64,000 nucleotides of DNA from Sinotaia quadrata (lineage: Eukaryota; Mollusca; Gastropoda; Architaenioglossa; Viviparidae), in the NCBI GenBank assembly GCA_028829895.1, contig CM054178.1, forward strand, positions 100,926,058 through 100,990,057. The letters run 5' to 3'. Positions 36,144 to 50,114 of this stretch are shown piece after piece; positions within the stretch are counted from its first letter, which is position 1, and every line of letters starts with the position of its first letter. The notes under the pieces are model-generated. The model did no database searches. It was not told the DNA's origin and saw nothing but the letters and a program-made list of their open reading frames with translations. The translations under genes were made by a program, and so were the position numbers.

Positions 36144-38066
36144 GTAAGCACTTTTTGTTCTTTAAATCTTAAGCATGTTTGTTCATTTTTAGTTTTAGTA
36201 CATATATTGTTTTTGTACTATTTCTACATTGCTACAATGTTATTTTTTCAATGTATAATTGTCAATATATGTTGCTGGATTCTGTAGTCCTTGGTGTGGT
36301 TATGATAGTGTTGTCAGAAGTTACTGTAGACTTAGAATGTCTTCATGCTAACTGTTTTATTCAGAACCCACAGATCATTTTACTGTAAAATGGCCAGATT
36401 TTCAACTGTAAATGTATTCTTTGTAGATGCCTTGAATTGTGTTAGAAATGTGTCTGCTTCTGTCATTTATAAATATTTGTGTATGAGTATATGTGTATAT
36501 GTGTGATTTTCTAATTTTTGCCATATGATTTAACTACATTGCCAAGTGTCTCTCTGTGACTCAGGCATATCTTTCTTTCATTATCTATCTGGCTTGAAGA
36601 GCTACATTGTTAAGTGTCTCTCTATCCAACATGTCTTGTTTACAATAATTGTTAAGCTTAAAGAGTTACATTACCATGCATTTCTCTGTGAAGCATTATT
36701 AGATTAAAGAATCTACTTGGAATTATAGCAGCCCCCAGATTCCTTTAACTTATGACCTTTCTGTCCTAATGTTTAACTGGCAGAAAAAGTACATAAATGT
36801 GCTGCAACCATTACAGATTTTGTTTTGATGTCGATGAGGCTGTTTAAGTGTTAATAAAGAACTTTGTTAAAAGTTAACAATTTGATTTAATACTGTTTAA
36901 TCAGTAAATATCTGTTTCTTTTTAACTATTCACTAATACCTGTATGAAATTTATTTTGACTGCACTAAAATAAATGAAAATGCATGCTAACATTCAAAAA
37001 GCCTTAAGCTCATGTTACTTAGGATGCAAGTTTACTTTATGACAGTTTACTACCATAATGCATTCTTTGAAATATAAATTATAAGAATGTGTTGTACTTT
37101 ACATGTTAAAAATGTTACACTGCTGATTGTAAGATTTATGGTCTCATTGTTTTGAGCATTTCTTATTTGTATTAATTAAATGTCCAGCTTAATCAGTTAT
37201 TATATTGCCAAGAAAGGGTTATATTATTTGTCTTTCTGACTCAAGCACATCTTACTTTCATTAATTAACTGTCCAGCTCAAAGAGCTACCTTGCTAGATG
37301 TCTGTCACCTAAAAGAATATTGTTGTATATTATGCACTTTATTTATTTTAATGAATAAAATGACGTAAAAATTCACTTGTATTTAGATTGTACAGATCAG
37401 ATTCAGAGTAAATTATGCCTAACAGATTAGTTTGAATAAAAATGATTACTTCTTAACAATACTTTTTTTTAAATGAAAAAAATAGACTGTTTCTTAATGG
37501 TACTTTTCTTTTCATTCAAACATCAATTTTATTAAAAAGCCCAAACATTTGTGGACATTTACTTCTGTCATAAAGTTGTATGGGAGATAATTTATTTCGA
37601 TTTGAGAAATTTTCATTTTTTGCCAGTATGAGTTATCTACTTCTGGCTTTTTAAAATCTTATTCTGACTGTTCATTTGTTGCAGTGTGTATTTGGGTGAC
37701 TGAAATTCCTATTGATAATGGTGACCCAGTAGCTAAGAATTAATTTTCAAATCTGACTCACTCGAGTTTAATTTGAATGATTCTGATTGAGTAAAGTTGT
37801 AAACTATCAATAGCAGAACACAAAACAAACAAACAAAGAAATAAAATAATATAAAAATAAAATGAAAGAAAAAGGAAACGGAGAATGCACTAGAAGAACT
37901 TGCTTGGTAGAGTATTAATAACAAAAGGGTTTATTTTTCATCACATTTTAATGATTATATACACAGCATTAGTAATAATTATATATTCAGGTATGTGGCT
38001 TATAATGTTGAAAAATCTGTACATTTGCTATCATATTTTTCTGTTTGTGTGAGTGTGCTTGGCCAA

Positions 38067-38104
<38 letters not shown>

Positions 38105-38178
38105 TGAGTGAGTGATTAAAGTAGACAGGCAGTTGAGTTTATTGAGATTAAAATGAATCATTGAAATATATTCATTAG
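36144..38178 (+). other. Intron 5, start
   Basis: AT-rich intron after a strong donor gtaagc. A loosely repeated phrase (ACTCARGCAYATCTTWCTTTCATT, near 36562 and 37240) suggests an old duplication. A GT microsatellite lies at about 38069-38114. No gene is seen. Confidence 0.55.
38069..38114. repeat. (GT)n/(GA)n microsatellite
   Basis: GT run followed by GAGT units. Confidence 0.9.
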
Positions 38179-40371
38179 TGTCACGGTCATGAGGGAATAT
38201 TAATATTTTTTTTTCTCTCTCTCTAAAAGATTAACGAAACAGCTAAATTAATTAAAACAGGGACAGGGGCGAAAACTAAGTTGAAAATGCTAGCCTTAGG
38301 TTGTGCCTGGGAATGGAAAGGCATAATTAAATTTCGAGGGACGCTCACCTCTGACCCTCCGACCCTCCGTGGTCAGGACGCCACGCCCATAAATCGTCAT
38401 GCAGTGGGCCGCTGAGATGCTAATTTTGTCTGTGAGAAGACAGGCTCTTGGGTTTTGAAATGTAAACAATTTTTAAGAATCACAACTATGTTTGGTAGTT
38501 TAAGTTGTATTGTGAAATTATTTGTTGAAATAAAATTTTGAGATTATTGGAAAGTTAAGATTTATATTACTACAGTTAAATGTGTTGGTTTGTGTGTACA
38601 ACCATTTCTTGCTGTGATTAATGTACACTGGCCAGGTGGCCATGAGTCGCCATAATAACTGTAGTTTTAAAAACAAAATAAAAATAATGTGCTCTCAGAG
38701 ATCCATGCTCTGAGCTAGCTAGGTAGGTCAAATTGAATTGTCAATCAAAGGTGCCAACTTGGAACTCGGTACTTGGCACTAATAGAAAGTGGACAGTCAG
38801 AATGGTCAGAATATTCGTCAGCACGAATATGCAGTGCTGGATTGGGGTACTGTGTGCTGGAGGGGGTGTGTTCTAATCAGCTCAGTGAAAGTGATGTACA
38901 AGAACTTTGTGCATAAAAGGGGATACGGAGACAGAAATGGATGGGAAACATCAAGAATGTAGCATTTTGTAGAGGGGTGGAAAGACCCTCTGTTAGAGTT
39001 TCTCCCTGCTTTTTTGTACCAGGGACTTTATGGGCTGGGAGGCAACCAGCGCTTGAGAACTCTTGGACACTGCAATAGAGTGCCAGACATCACTTGGCTG
39101 TATATGGAAGACGTGCTGTCACAGCCGTCAACAGATCAGGATGAACCAGTCATACAGGACAGTCATCTCTGGGTTTTTCATCTCTGTGCTAAGACCGCGG
39201 GCGATCGATTATTTTCCAATAGAAGTAATTAATTGGACGTATAATGTCGCAGCGCACGGGATATGTTGCAGATGCAGTATATTGCAGAGAGGCAGTATAT
39301 TGCAGGAAGCAGTCAGCAGTCCTGCATGTGGCATGCCGCTGAAGAACAGCAGGGTTGGACGTTAGTCTAGTACGTAAAGAGAAGAGATGATAGACATGAG
39401 AGAAGAGGAGAAACGAAGATAAGAGGAGAAAAGCGGTAAAATGAGAAGAAATGGGAGAAGAGCGCAGCGGGAGTGCGAAATTGTAGCAGCCATCATAGCA
39501 GCGAGGACGGCCGTGGGAGCAAACCATGAAGTCAACGGTGTTTTTGTGTATCATCAAAACCCCCCAGCACAAGGAGAAAGTGACAATAACTGTGTGAGCC
39601 CAGCACAAGGAGAAAGTGACAATACCTATGTGAGTAAAAGAAAATTCTAACTAGTGTAGGAATCTCAGAGTACATAAACTAAAACTTAAAACTAGAGCTT
39701 GGGAATCTTAATTAAACATTAAACCTAAAATTAAAAATAAACATTAAGTTTAAATCATCGTTTTTAAGTAAAGAATGGCTTTAAGATTAATATAAGAAAA
39801 TATTAATGGAACTGATTGAAGAGGACTTACAAGTCAAATGACGTTGTTTATTGTTGAACTATTGAATTTTCATATAGGAGCAGTGGCTCCAGAACTTTGA
39901 AATAATGACGGTTATGTTGTAAAATGCTTAGGCTATTTTAGAAGTAATACTGCATGAAGAAATTGAATTTCATATTTCTTTTATTTTATTCATCATTCTT
40001 TCTTTCTTTCCCCCTACCCATGGGTGTGAGTGTGGATGACTGACTAACCAACGTGTGAGAGGAAACCCATAGACCAATAAATTTGAATTTATACTTTGAC
40101 ATTGAGACTTTTCCTGTCTGGTTTTGAAAGAGCAGTTGTGGTCGTTACATGTTGTGTCGTCTGTGCCGTCTACACTTCACCCTTACCCATATGCAGTCAC
40201 ACATGCAAACATGTCGGCAATACGTAACCTACATGCAGAATAAAATTCGAGCCAAACAACCATCTTGGTATTCTGTGTGGATTTGTAATAATATTTATGC
40301 AAGTCCTACGTGGCGTCGACTAGCCACCACCCTCCTTTCGTCAGAGAGAAGGTGGGGTGGGTGACAATTAG
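38174..40371 (+). mobile_element. Large solo-LTR-like unit D
   Basis: Unit 38179-40366 (2188 bp) begins TGTCACGG and ends GGGTGACA, flanked by ATTAG at 38174-38178 and 40367-40371. The perfect 5-bp duplication and TGTCAC/GTGACA termini fit an LTR. It is GC-richer than the flanks. It contains a possible TATA box (GCATAAAAGG, near 38912), a 30-bp tandem duplication at about 39565-39630 (AGCACAAGGAGAAAGTGACA) and AATAAA near 40077. No gag or pol domain is visible, so it is a solo LTR or a non-autonomous LTR element. Open frames inside are not supported as genes. The + orientation is a guess based on the promoter-like and polyA-like motifs. Confidence 0.65.
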
Positions 40372-41590
40372 TATTTGTAAAATGAATAAATATTTTAAGG
40401 AAGCAGATGCTAAACTTTTCTAGCAGCTAGCTACAATGATTTCCAGTCCGGCCTAATCCCCTCCCCCCCCCCCAGTTATTTATTATTGGATCCGGCCTAA
40501 TGAATTGTTGCTGTTTTGTTTCGCTTCATTACTGCTGGTTGCAGCTCAAGCTGTGACCCATGTTTAATTTTAGAATTGATGTCAGGTGCTTGTATGAAAC
40601 AGAAGGGTCTTTGAAAGGTCTTTTCATACCCTTTTGACTGAGGTATGGTGTTAATCCATTAATGTACTCATGACCTGTGGTACAAACACAATCCAATCAA
40701 ATGCGAGCTATCTAAATTACTAATTCTTATAACAAAGGCTTCCAGCGTGTATCGAGTGTTCTTCCCTAGGCAAATTCCGAAGTGAAATTGGTAAGTTTAT
40801 ACTAAATTTAATACTGCATTATTAATTTAGATAAGTACTTTAGTTGCTATTCTTTAAAGGGATTATAGTTTTATTATGTAGTTTAATATAATTAGAAGTT
40901 TGTTTCCATCGTTTTTTCGTAGTAGTGAGTCTGCCACATGCTTGTGCTCTTGAACCAGGAATGAACATTCATGTTGCAATCGATATAAAATGTAGAAAAT
41001 ATACTAAGTTTTATGAAGATAAATTACATACTTAGCAGTGCTATTATTTCACTCTAATTTTATAGATAGATGTTTGATGTGACTTCGTTTTTCATAAATC
41101 AATGTTAAATTAGGTCAGTACAAAAATCAAGGAAGATTATCAATATTTACATAACATTGCAAAGATGTTACTTTCACTTCTAACCTTGACGTTCCCAGTT
41201 TTACTTGTCTGTTTAAATAATTAGGCCTATTTAACATTTCAACAGTCTAAATTTAGTTTATTTTAAAAAAGTAAGAAAGCCGAAATTATTTTAATTGTAC
41301 AAGCACTGGCTTAGTTAAGTTCAACATTAATGCATGTACTGTAGGTATGACTGGCCTAATCAATCCGCATATATAATTTTTTCAAATATTTTTCTAACTT
41401 TTTTCCATCCTACCCTTTGAAGTCTTCTTTTTATTACACATTAAATTGCACAAAATAAAGTGCAAAGATTTTTATTCAAGCTTGGTAATGGTGTACTTTT
41501 GACCGTTTTCTTAATGAAGAAAATTGCAGATTATTTGTGTTTAAAATTCATTTTTAAAATATGTACAGAATAAACCAAACCAAACTTCAT
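40372..41590 (+). other. Intron 5 sequence
   Basis: AT-rich, with a C homopolymer near 40464-40474. No gene is seen. Confidence 0.5.
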
Positions 41591-41594
41591 AGAA

Positions 41595-41860
41595 GTGGAT
41601 GTAGCATTTAATTATCTTTATTTCAGTCGCAGTGTCTTGAAGCGTGTCTTTGCCCTCAATATGAGATCGTTTCCTTCATCAGTGAGAGGGGCCTCAAAGG
41701 CTTTCAAAAGTTCTCTGACAAGGTTTGGCTGTTGGTTCGGCTTCCTCACTGATATCAGCTCTCACCTTAACAAACTTAACCTGAAGCTGCAAGGACATGA
41801 TGTGCTCATCACGAACATGGAAGCCCAATGCAGGCATTCGAAACAAAGCTGATTCTAAAG
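41595..41860 (+). pseudogene. hAT transposase fragment
   Basis: A short open stretch contains FGFLTDISSHLNKLNLKLQG. I recognise this as the conserved segment of ZBED5/GTF2IRD2/FAM200-like hAT transposases, where a similar DI..HLN.LN..LQG occurs. The frame ends after about 85 codons. I saw no terminal inverted repeats, and the C-terminus is absent. It could belong to the same broad family as the remnant at 29485-29987, but the two cover different parts of the protein, so that cannot be tested directly. Confidence 0.55.
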
Positions 41861-42632
41861 ATATTCAGAAGATATATTAAAACAAATTATGTAACTCTAA
41901 TAACCTTTTTCATATATTTAATTTGTTTCTTCTTACACACGGGTTTTTCCCAGTCTTGCACAACCATTGAGAAACTTCCGTTAGGGATTAAGCTTAGAGT
42001 CTGATGAAATACCTGTTTACTCCTTCAGAGAAATTAGGCTAAACCACTAACTATCCATGTATGGTCATTTGTTTTCCGGTAAATGACGTAGAGCTAAGTT
42101 GTGAACTGACCCCTATGCCATTGATAAAACCACGTGAATGGGTGGGCCACAGGAGATGCCACACTGCATTGTGCCCGACTTACATGGGTAAAATTAGAGA
42201 GCCATCCATCTCTTCGACCATGCCTATCAGAAAACAACACAGTGGTAATATCTTGATATCTCTGTACTGAGTCAAATTAACTCTTGTATTATGAATATAT
42301 GTAGAATTTCCTTCTGAATTTTATTGCTGTTGATAATATATTGGCACAACTATATATTGCTAAATGGCACAGCTATGTTACATTTGTAGTAGTGGTGAGG
42401 ACACCACAAGTATGTAATTGAACTACCGTTGATTAATTGTTATCACGGTAGAGTCAAACCTGCCACGTTGTCATTAGCTAAATTGTATTACTAGCAATTT
42501 TGGATTAATGGAAGAATATATATTTTGTAAAGATTTTATATATTTAAATTTTCATGTAATATAAATTGTGAGTTAGTGAAGATTGTAAAGAATGATTAAC
42601 GCTGCTGTTGTAAGACCCATAAAGGTCATTAT
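41861..42632 (+). other. Intron 5 sequence
   Basis: No gene or repeat recognised. Confidence 0.45.
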
Positions 42633-43573
42633 TGTCACACAAAGTTATAACATAAATAACTATGTATTTGCAGCCGGTCTTGAGTTTCACCTCATAACTC
42701 AGATCTCATTTGCTAGCTGTTCCTTGGTGGAAGTCCAACCTTGCTAAGCGTGGAGTCCAGGACAAGCAAGCATACACAGGAGCTGAATCCATATTACCGT
42801 CTGTTGAACGACGAAAGTTGCCAAAGATCACGGAGGTCAGCGTGCATCAGTGGATGACAACATATGTTATATACAAGCTAAGTCAAACAAAGAGACAATC
42901 GAGATAAATTTTCAATGGTGTGAATAATATTGACATTCTGGGTCACGCGTTAACATTCTATTCGCGGAAACCAATTTGTTCATTTCTTGTTTCAAATTTA
43001 ATTTTATTGTAAATTTCTTAACTGTTATCTCTCTATATTATTACATAAGTATATGTACGACCAAAAGGGACTGCTACTGGGGGCTGAGCCATAAATAGAG
43101 GAATAAAGAACCATATTTATTAATCTATAAATAAAGGCGGAGATAACATTGTAGCAGAGAAGTCAACTAATTTATCCAACTAGGTGTCATGAACAATCTA
43201 GCTAATATTGTGGCATTAGGCAAATCCAGACGTCGCTAAGGTAAGGGGTTATCCTATAAATTAATATTGATAATCAGTGCCTAAATTGGGACGGGGTCAT
43301 AAAATGAAAACTGGACATGTGACACTATGGTAGAAACGGCTGTATAAGGGCGACTATGTCCATTTCCCTCACCTCGCCCAGTGTGATACAGCCCTTGTTG
43401 ACACCAATGCACAGCTGAATCAAAACTTAAACATATGTATACCCTCTTCCAATCACTGCTGTTAGAAAGTAAAATGTATTAGCAACAAGGTTGTGATGCT
43501 ATACATGAAAGATGTGAGCATTATTATAAATGATGGCACTCACAATAATGAGGCAGTACTGTTTAACAATTAT
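42628..43573. mobile_element. Possible solo LTR G
   Basis: TGTCACAC at 42633 and TTTAACA ending at 43568 are flanked by ATTAT on both sides (42628-42632, 43569-43573). A CATAAATAG TATA-like motif lies near 43092. The AT-rich 5-mer could match by chance and there is no second copy in the window, so the call is weak. Confidence 0.3.
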
Positions 43574-44236
43574 GAAATTATACATGAGAATGTATTGTAT
43601 ATGGCTGATGACAATAACAACATTTTATTGAAACAATCATACAAATACTAGAGAATAAATTGCTAAAGAATATGAAAATTATCTGACAATGGTTGTTGTT
43701 TTTTTACCAGCATATTGTTGTTAACTTGTGTAACATTTTCTTATATAGGAATTAAATAGGAGAGTTGATCAGTACACTTCTGGCTGGAAATAAACAATTA
43801 TTAACCTTTCAGCAATTTAGAATTGTTATTAAAGTTGTAATTCTCCTACATGTCAATGAACATGTCACATTATTGTCTTCTAATTGCTGGCAAAGGAGGT
43901 GGATGTAGTTTAAAGAGATACTACACCTAGATATTAGTTATGATTAAATTTCCTTTTCTTCAGGACAAAATCTCTAGTTAGAATTTCAATCAAACTTAAA
44001 AACAGCCTCCATAAAATAACAATTATTTAATGTAAACTTATATTCAACTGCCACCACTTGTATGTAAGTGATTCAAATGTCATTCAAAACACTGTCCTTT
44101 CTTAACCTAAATGCTACTGGAGACTCTTTCTATTCATTTGATTAGGCACAGACATGTATGTCAGTTTTATGACTAGTAAATCTTAATGGTAGCTTCAAAT
44201 TATTGTTCTTGCAAGATGCCACTACTTCTCCTGTCT
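43574..44236 (+). other. Intron 5 sequence
   Basis: AT-rich; nothing recognised. Confidence 0.5.
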
Positions 44237-44582
44237 AGACACATTTTCCTCTGCCCACTGTAAGGACTGATGTCTGTGTTATATAGATCTGGAGTTATAA
44301 AGTCAGAACTCACTGGACTGCAATCTAATCACATTCAAGATTACAAACATGACACAAGCACTTGCCACTGAAATAATAACTATGACTGTTCTCAAAACAT
44401 CACCTTTTTAGACACTTTTTCCCTCTGCCCACTTTAAGGAGTGATGTCTGTGTCATGTAGATCTGGAGATGTACAGTCAGAACTCACTACACTGCAATCT
44501 AATCACATTCAGGATTACAAACCAGGACACAAGCACTTGCCACTGAAATAATAACCATGACCATTCTCAAAACATCATCTGT
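44237..44582 (+). repeat. Tandem duplication, two units of about 174 bp
   Basis: The second unit starts near 44410. The units share CTCTGCCCACT, GTGATGTCTGTG-type, AGATCTGGAG, CTGCAATCTAATCACATTCA and CACAAGCACTTGCCACTGAA blocks with only scattered differences. Confidence 0.9.
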
Positions 44583-45779
44583 TAAATATTTTTTTTTTTT
44601 AAATGACAGTTCTGATGATTTACACAAACATAACTACAATAGAGCTCACATCTCTCACAGTGACTCTTAGTGCAAGTCTAAGATTTTAACACTATTAATG
44701 TAATACATTTCTAAATACTGCATTTTGTAAAATAAATATTAATTATACAGCATGAGAAATTCAAGTAATTCATTTGTATTTGACCTCTATGATTTCTGAC
44801 AAAAAGCCTCCCTGGCACTATGGGTCCAAAAGCCAAACCTTTTTTATGTCACACAAGACATAAATAAAAATCAAGGAACAAATAAATGCTAATTAATTCC
44901 AACCTTTTACAGATAGAGAATTTGGTCAACTAATTTAAGTTTTATAAATCTTGTCATTGATGTTTCTCTTTACAAATTAAATCATTTACCCTCAACATGG
45001 ATCATAATTAAAATTTGCTATTGACATATATAGTTTCCATTCAGCTAATAAGTTGTTTTTTAAGGTAAATAACAAGAAGAATATTGCAGACATTTCTTGT
45101 CAAATGTAAGTACACACACTCTTCACACTCTCAACAAGTTTATTCTTATTACAGATTGAACAAATACACAGAAGTGAAACCAGTTTGAATGCAATACCAT
45201 AAATTACCAAAGGTAACAAAAAGGTTCAACTAACCTGTTTTTGAAAATTGTGAAGAAAATATGGGATTATTCATGTCTTTTCCATTTGGTTGGTACACCA
45301 GCTTTGTTTGAGTTTAGTGCAGAGGCCTTTAGTTAGTGGGCATCACATGACAGGCAGATCTTCTTGATTGCATTTTGTAGCAATCAGAGACACTGCCAGT
45401 AGACTGATTTTGTAATAGTGTGTAGATCCTTAACAAAAATAAATACATCAATATCTGATTCATGCATAAAATAAATATCTCTAGTCACATGCATGGAGAT
45501 TGTTATTGCTAATGTAAAGCTATATTTCACATATACATGTTAGTTCCCAATAATGTAATATAATTAGATATTAAATCAAAATATGATAGGTTAGCAACAT
45601 ATAGAGATCCCTGGTTCAGAATTCCTTGCCACTGTCTGGCCACTATTAGGTCAGTACTGAATTATTTTTAATTTTTTTTTTTTTAAACAACATGATTAGG
45701 TTGTATTGTTAAAGGAATTTTTATTATGGTTTGTTTGGATTTTATTTCTTCAAGTATGCAGAAATAAATATATGAATTT
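44583..45779 (+). other. Intron 5 sequence
   Basis: AT-rich; nothing recognised. Confidence 0.5.
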
Positions 45780-45784
45780 AAGTG

Positions 45785-45985
45785 AGTTTGTAAAATGACT
45801 GTTTAGCTGGGAGAATGAGCATACTTGAATGAAAATTCTTGAAGAACAGACATACTGTTATTGGACTTGTAAAATGGGCTACTTAGCTTGGAGAACATAA
45901 ATGAAAGTTCTTGGACAACAGACATGCTTTTATTGGGCTTGTAAAATGACTGTATAGCTTGGATAACATCTATATTGTATTTTCT
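45785..45985 (+). repeat. Tandem repeat, three units of about 72-85 bp
   Basis: Units share TTGTAAAATG, TAGCTTGGAGAACATA-like, GAAAGTTCTTGGACAACAGA and CATGCTTTTATTGGGC phrases. The antisense open frame across it is a by-product. Confidence 0.8.
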
Positions 45986-47539
45986 TTGTTGGGTATGGGT
46001 ATATTGTTCTAGTTTTGATAGCATTAAGAGATGCATTATAAAATTCTATTTGAGATTGGTAGTTGTTGATGGTGTCGCCGCTGTACTCTGGGGTGACTTT
46101 GTAATAATGAATTATATCAAATATGTGTAATTAGTTATGATACAAGACATCTGCAACTGTTACGCCGATATACTGGTACGTCACCAAGTTTGGCTCCACC
46201 CCCACTCAGATTTCGCTGAGAATCAATGTTTATGAATATGACGATTATAAATAGACGAATAGAGGACAAGATGTAGCCATTAGATTATCACTTCAGTCTA
46301 TGAAAACAAACAATAGAAATTACTTCACTAACAAATACACGTTTAAAATAATAACAAGAAATTTAATAAAGAAAAGTTAACAAGATAAAAATTATAAGTA
46401 ACAAAGTCATCAACAGCAATTTTGCTACACTGGAGTCACTTCCTGATCGGGACTTAGCTTATGCTCTGGAATAGTATGGTAGACTTGAATATGACACGAT
46501 CTTGCATCCTCGGTAAGACAAATAATCACATTAAAACAGAGTCAGTCAATATGGTAACCAGCCACCAAGGCAGACAGCTACAAAAACAGGCAGCTACAAA
46601 ACAATCAGCCAAAAAAACACAGCAGTCAAAAAAACCCTGAAACACAAGCAATTGCAGAGTCTAAGTGTCCAGTCAATTGCTCTATTAATAAATACTAAGC
46701 TTGGCATAAGCCTCTGAAAGAAAGAAATGTTAACATGTTCCAAACAAAACATAGCATACAACATCCTAATAAGACTTAACCATTCATACAATACAAAGAC
46801 GTTTTACCTTATACAGCCAAGGGTTTTACTCTCATTTACGACCTGCTAGGGAAGGACTCCGATTTCCAGTTGCCACCCAAAGACAATTTCAGAAATGAGT
46901 GCTGGCAAAATCCACTATTCCCCTTTTATCACCCTTAAAATCACACCTGGTTTTGTTAGACACACTTTCGATTTGACCAATTACTTAGCGCTAATACATT
47001 TATAGCTTTCTAACAGCTTCTAAACGCACATGCCCATCTAGTTAACAACGCTTCCCGTTGTATACCAAAACACACATGCACCGCAAAATAATCTCTAGCT
47101 AGCTTATTGGCCATTGATCACGCAACTTAAACAACAAACACTCAATCACCTATCTGCCGCAAACATCAAACACCGATCAATAAATCTACCACGATGCACG
47201 ACTCATTCGTTCAGGACCTCACTTCTAAACCAACACGACGCAATATGCACACGTCATTTAAATTACAATAACGTTCAATTTAAATGCAACAATGAAAATT
47301 TATATAAAATATATGGAAAATTCCTCATCATACAACAGATAGAAATGGTTGTACATAAACGTATACGATTTCTCAACATATCAGACTAATTTGATCTTTT
47401 TCAGTGTTTTAGGGGCAGTGTTATTAACATTAAATGTTAGTAAAGGACGTGTTTGAATCTCTGTTTGAATTTAGATAGTCATTGGGTGAGATGCTGTCTG
47501 TCTGCTTAAGGGATTTTAATGGCCAAGGAGGCAGTACGT
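45986..47539. other. Intron 5 segment, possible LTR fragment from 46158
   Basis: At 46158 the sequence turns from minisatellite-like to less AT-rich, starting TGTTACGCC and followed by a TATA-like ATTATAAATAG near 46247. That resembles an LTR start and the TGTTACC start at 59238. I could not find a matching end or target duplication, so no element is called. Up to about 47400 the strand is T-poor. No gene is recognised. Confidence 0.25.
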
Positions 47540-49320
47540 TGGATCTTATTATAGATATATGTTAGCAGTGAAAATGGATGAAAGTGTTTTGGTTGTAAAA
47601 ACTTGTTAGTAGTAAAATGGACTGAAAATGCCAGGTTTGTAAAACTTGTTAATAATTAAAATAACTGAAAGTGCTTTGGTTGTAAAACTTGTTTGTAGTG
47701 AAAATGACTAAAGTGCTAAAGTTGTAACACTTTTTAATAGTGAGAATAGCTGACAATACTAGGGTTGTACAAATTGATTCAAAGTGCTAGGGTTGTACAA
47801 ATTGTTGTTAGTAGTGAAAAATGACTGAAAATGCTATGGTTGTAAAACATAGTAGTGAAAATGACTAGGTTGTACAAATAGTTGTTAATAATGAAAATGA
47901 GCAACAATGCTAGGTTTGTTCAAGTTGTTAATAGAAAATTACTGAAAATGCTACGGTTGTAAAGCTTGTTGTTAGTAGTGAAATTGACAGAGAGTGCTAG
48001 TGTTGTAGTACAGGTTAATAGTGGAATAGACTTTTAGTGCTAGAGTTGTATAAATTGTTAGTACATGTAGTGAAAATGACTAAAGTGCTATGGTTGTAAA
48101 ACATATCAATAGTGAAAATGACTAGGTTGTTAGTAGTGTAAATGACTAAAAATGCAAAGTTTGTGCAAGTTGTTAATGGCTGAAAATACTATGTTTTTAC
48201 AAGTTGTTCATAGGAAAATAGCTGAAAATGCTAGGGTTAGTAAACTTGTTAGTAGTTAAAAATTACTGAAAGTGCTAAGGTTGTAAAACTTGTTGTTAGT
48301 AGTGAAAATGACTAAAATGCTTGGGTTGTACAAGTTGTTAGTAGTAAAAATGACTAAAAATACTAGGGTTGTAAAACTTGTTAGTAGTGAAAATGACTGT
48401 TAATGGTTGTACAATTTGCTTTTAGTACTGAAAATGCAAGGGTTGTAAAAGTTATTATTAGAAATGGAAATGATTGAAAATGCTATGGTTGTAAGACTTG
48501 TTAGTAGTAAAAATGTCTGAGTGTTAGAATTATAAAATTGTTTGTTTAGCATACATAGTTGATAGCTGGAGAGCATGCACAAATGTAAGTGTTACTGTAT
48601 GCAACTGGTTGTTTAGAATAGAAAATATATAAATGAAAGTGCCAGTGTTACATATGTTGTGATTTTGTTTTTATTATTGAAAACATATGTGTTAGTGTAA
48701 CAAAACTGGTTGTTTTGTAAAAATATGAATGAAAGTGTTGTTTTTTTTTAAAAAGAAATGTTACCAAATTAATTTTGAGGTATACAGAATGACAATGGCA
48801 GAGCTGCTTAGTAGTGAAAACATAATACAATAATGAAAGTATCAGGGTTAGAATAGATGATCATATGTGAATAAAATAAAGCCAGAGTTGTAGAACTGGT
48901 TGTTTGGTCAGAAGATTATATTAATTGAAATGTATTGGGGTTGTGAAAAATGTTTTAAAAAATGTTTTAAATATATTTTTTTGGTGAATGAATGAAAAAA
49001 ACTGTCAAAGTTGTAAAACTGGTTGCTTGAAATGAGAACTTGTATAAATGAAAGGGTCAAGGTTGTTTAAGAGAGCATGTATTAATGAAAGGGTCAAGGT
49101 TGTAAAACTGTTTGTTTAAGAGAGCATCTATTAATGAAAGAGTCATGGTTGTAAAACTGTTCTTTTAGAAAGGAAACAATAAATGAAAGTGTGAGGGCTT
49201 AAAATTGGTAGCTTGGTAGAAGGAACTAATATACTTGTAAATGAAAGTGTTGTGTTTGTAAAAGTTTTCTTTTTTTTTTTTAAGTAAGGAAACATACATG
49301 AATGAAATGCTACTGATAAG
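47540..49320 (+). repeat. Minisatellite of about 42-45 bp units
   Basis: Many diverged units built from GTTGTAAAACTTGTTAGTAG, TGAAAATGACTGAAAATGCT and AGG, with the clearest copies at 47540-48530. From 48530 to 49320 units are longer and degenerate (TGAAAGTGTTAGGGTTGTAA-like). It is non-coding. Confidence 0.85.
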
Positions 49321-50114
49321 TCTCTTTCCATTCCTAGGAATTTATAATGAGAGACCTTCTAGCCTTTGGAGAGGGAAGCTTTACAATAAAAAATAACACT
49401 GATAGATCAGAAAGAAAATACAAGGAAACTTTACACCACCACCACCCCACACTCCTACTGTTAACATTTTGGGACATATCAGCATCTTTACATATGAAAT
49501 TGTTATCTATCATCTGATGATAATATAAATTTATACTAAAAATGCATGCATGCACACCCTCTTTCTCTCTCTTCTCTCTCTCACACATACAATCTAGAGC
49601 ATATATGCACTGATTGTTATATAAAATTTCTTCTCTGTTTGACTCTCTGTCCATAGTATGTACCTGTCTTTTATTATCAAATGTAATCTTAACTAATCAC
49701 CTTATAGAAACAGTTATTTAACAACAGACTGACTTCGCCACAAATAACTAAATATGGTCCTTGAATTATTAAAAGTTTCTCCTGAAACTGATCTCAGAGA
49801 ATTTAAATACACTTATTTTAACACAATTGCAGATTGCCATGAGTGATTTGTCAATCAAATGTCTGTTATTGATTACTTTTGACTACAACTGACATTTGTT
49901 GTTAAAACCCATTTGTTGTGCATTTAAGCAAGTGATTGATGATCTGAGCAGTGTAATGTTTGTTGACTAGTGACAATCATCTTCTCCCAATTTTTGTTGT
50001 AAAGTTTTCGATAATTGAACATTGTTGTCCATTTCACACATTATATATCTGTAATAGACATATAGAAGATGTGTGATCTGCTATAAATTTGTATCTATAA
50101 TTGAAATAGAGTTG
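49321..50114 (+). other. Intron 5 sequence
   Basis: No gene or repeat recognised apart from a short CT-rich run near 49560-49585. Confidence 0.5.

Noticed and set aside
36179..36388. Open frame just downstream of PDZ exon E
   Set aside because: It starts inside the intron after a good donor and does not continue the PDZ frame in a family-like way.
46158..47400. Possible LTR starting TGTTACGCC with a TATA-like box
   Set aside because: No matching end or 5-bp duplication (GCAAC) could be found, so it is recorded only as a segment.
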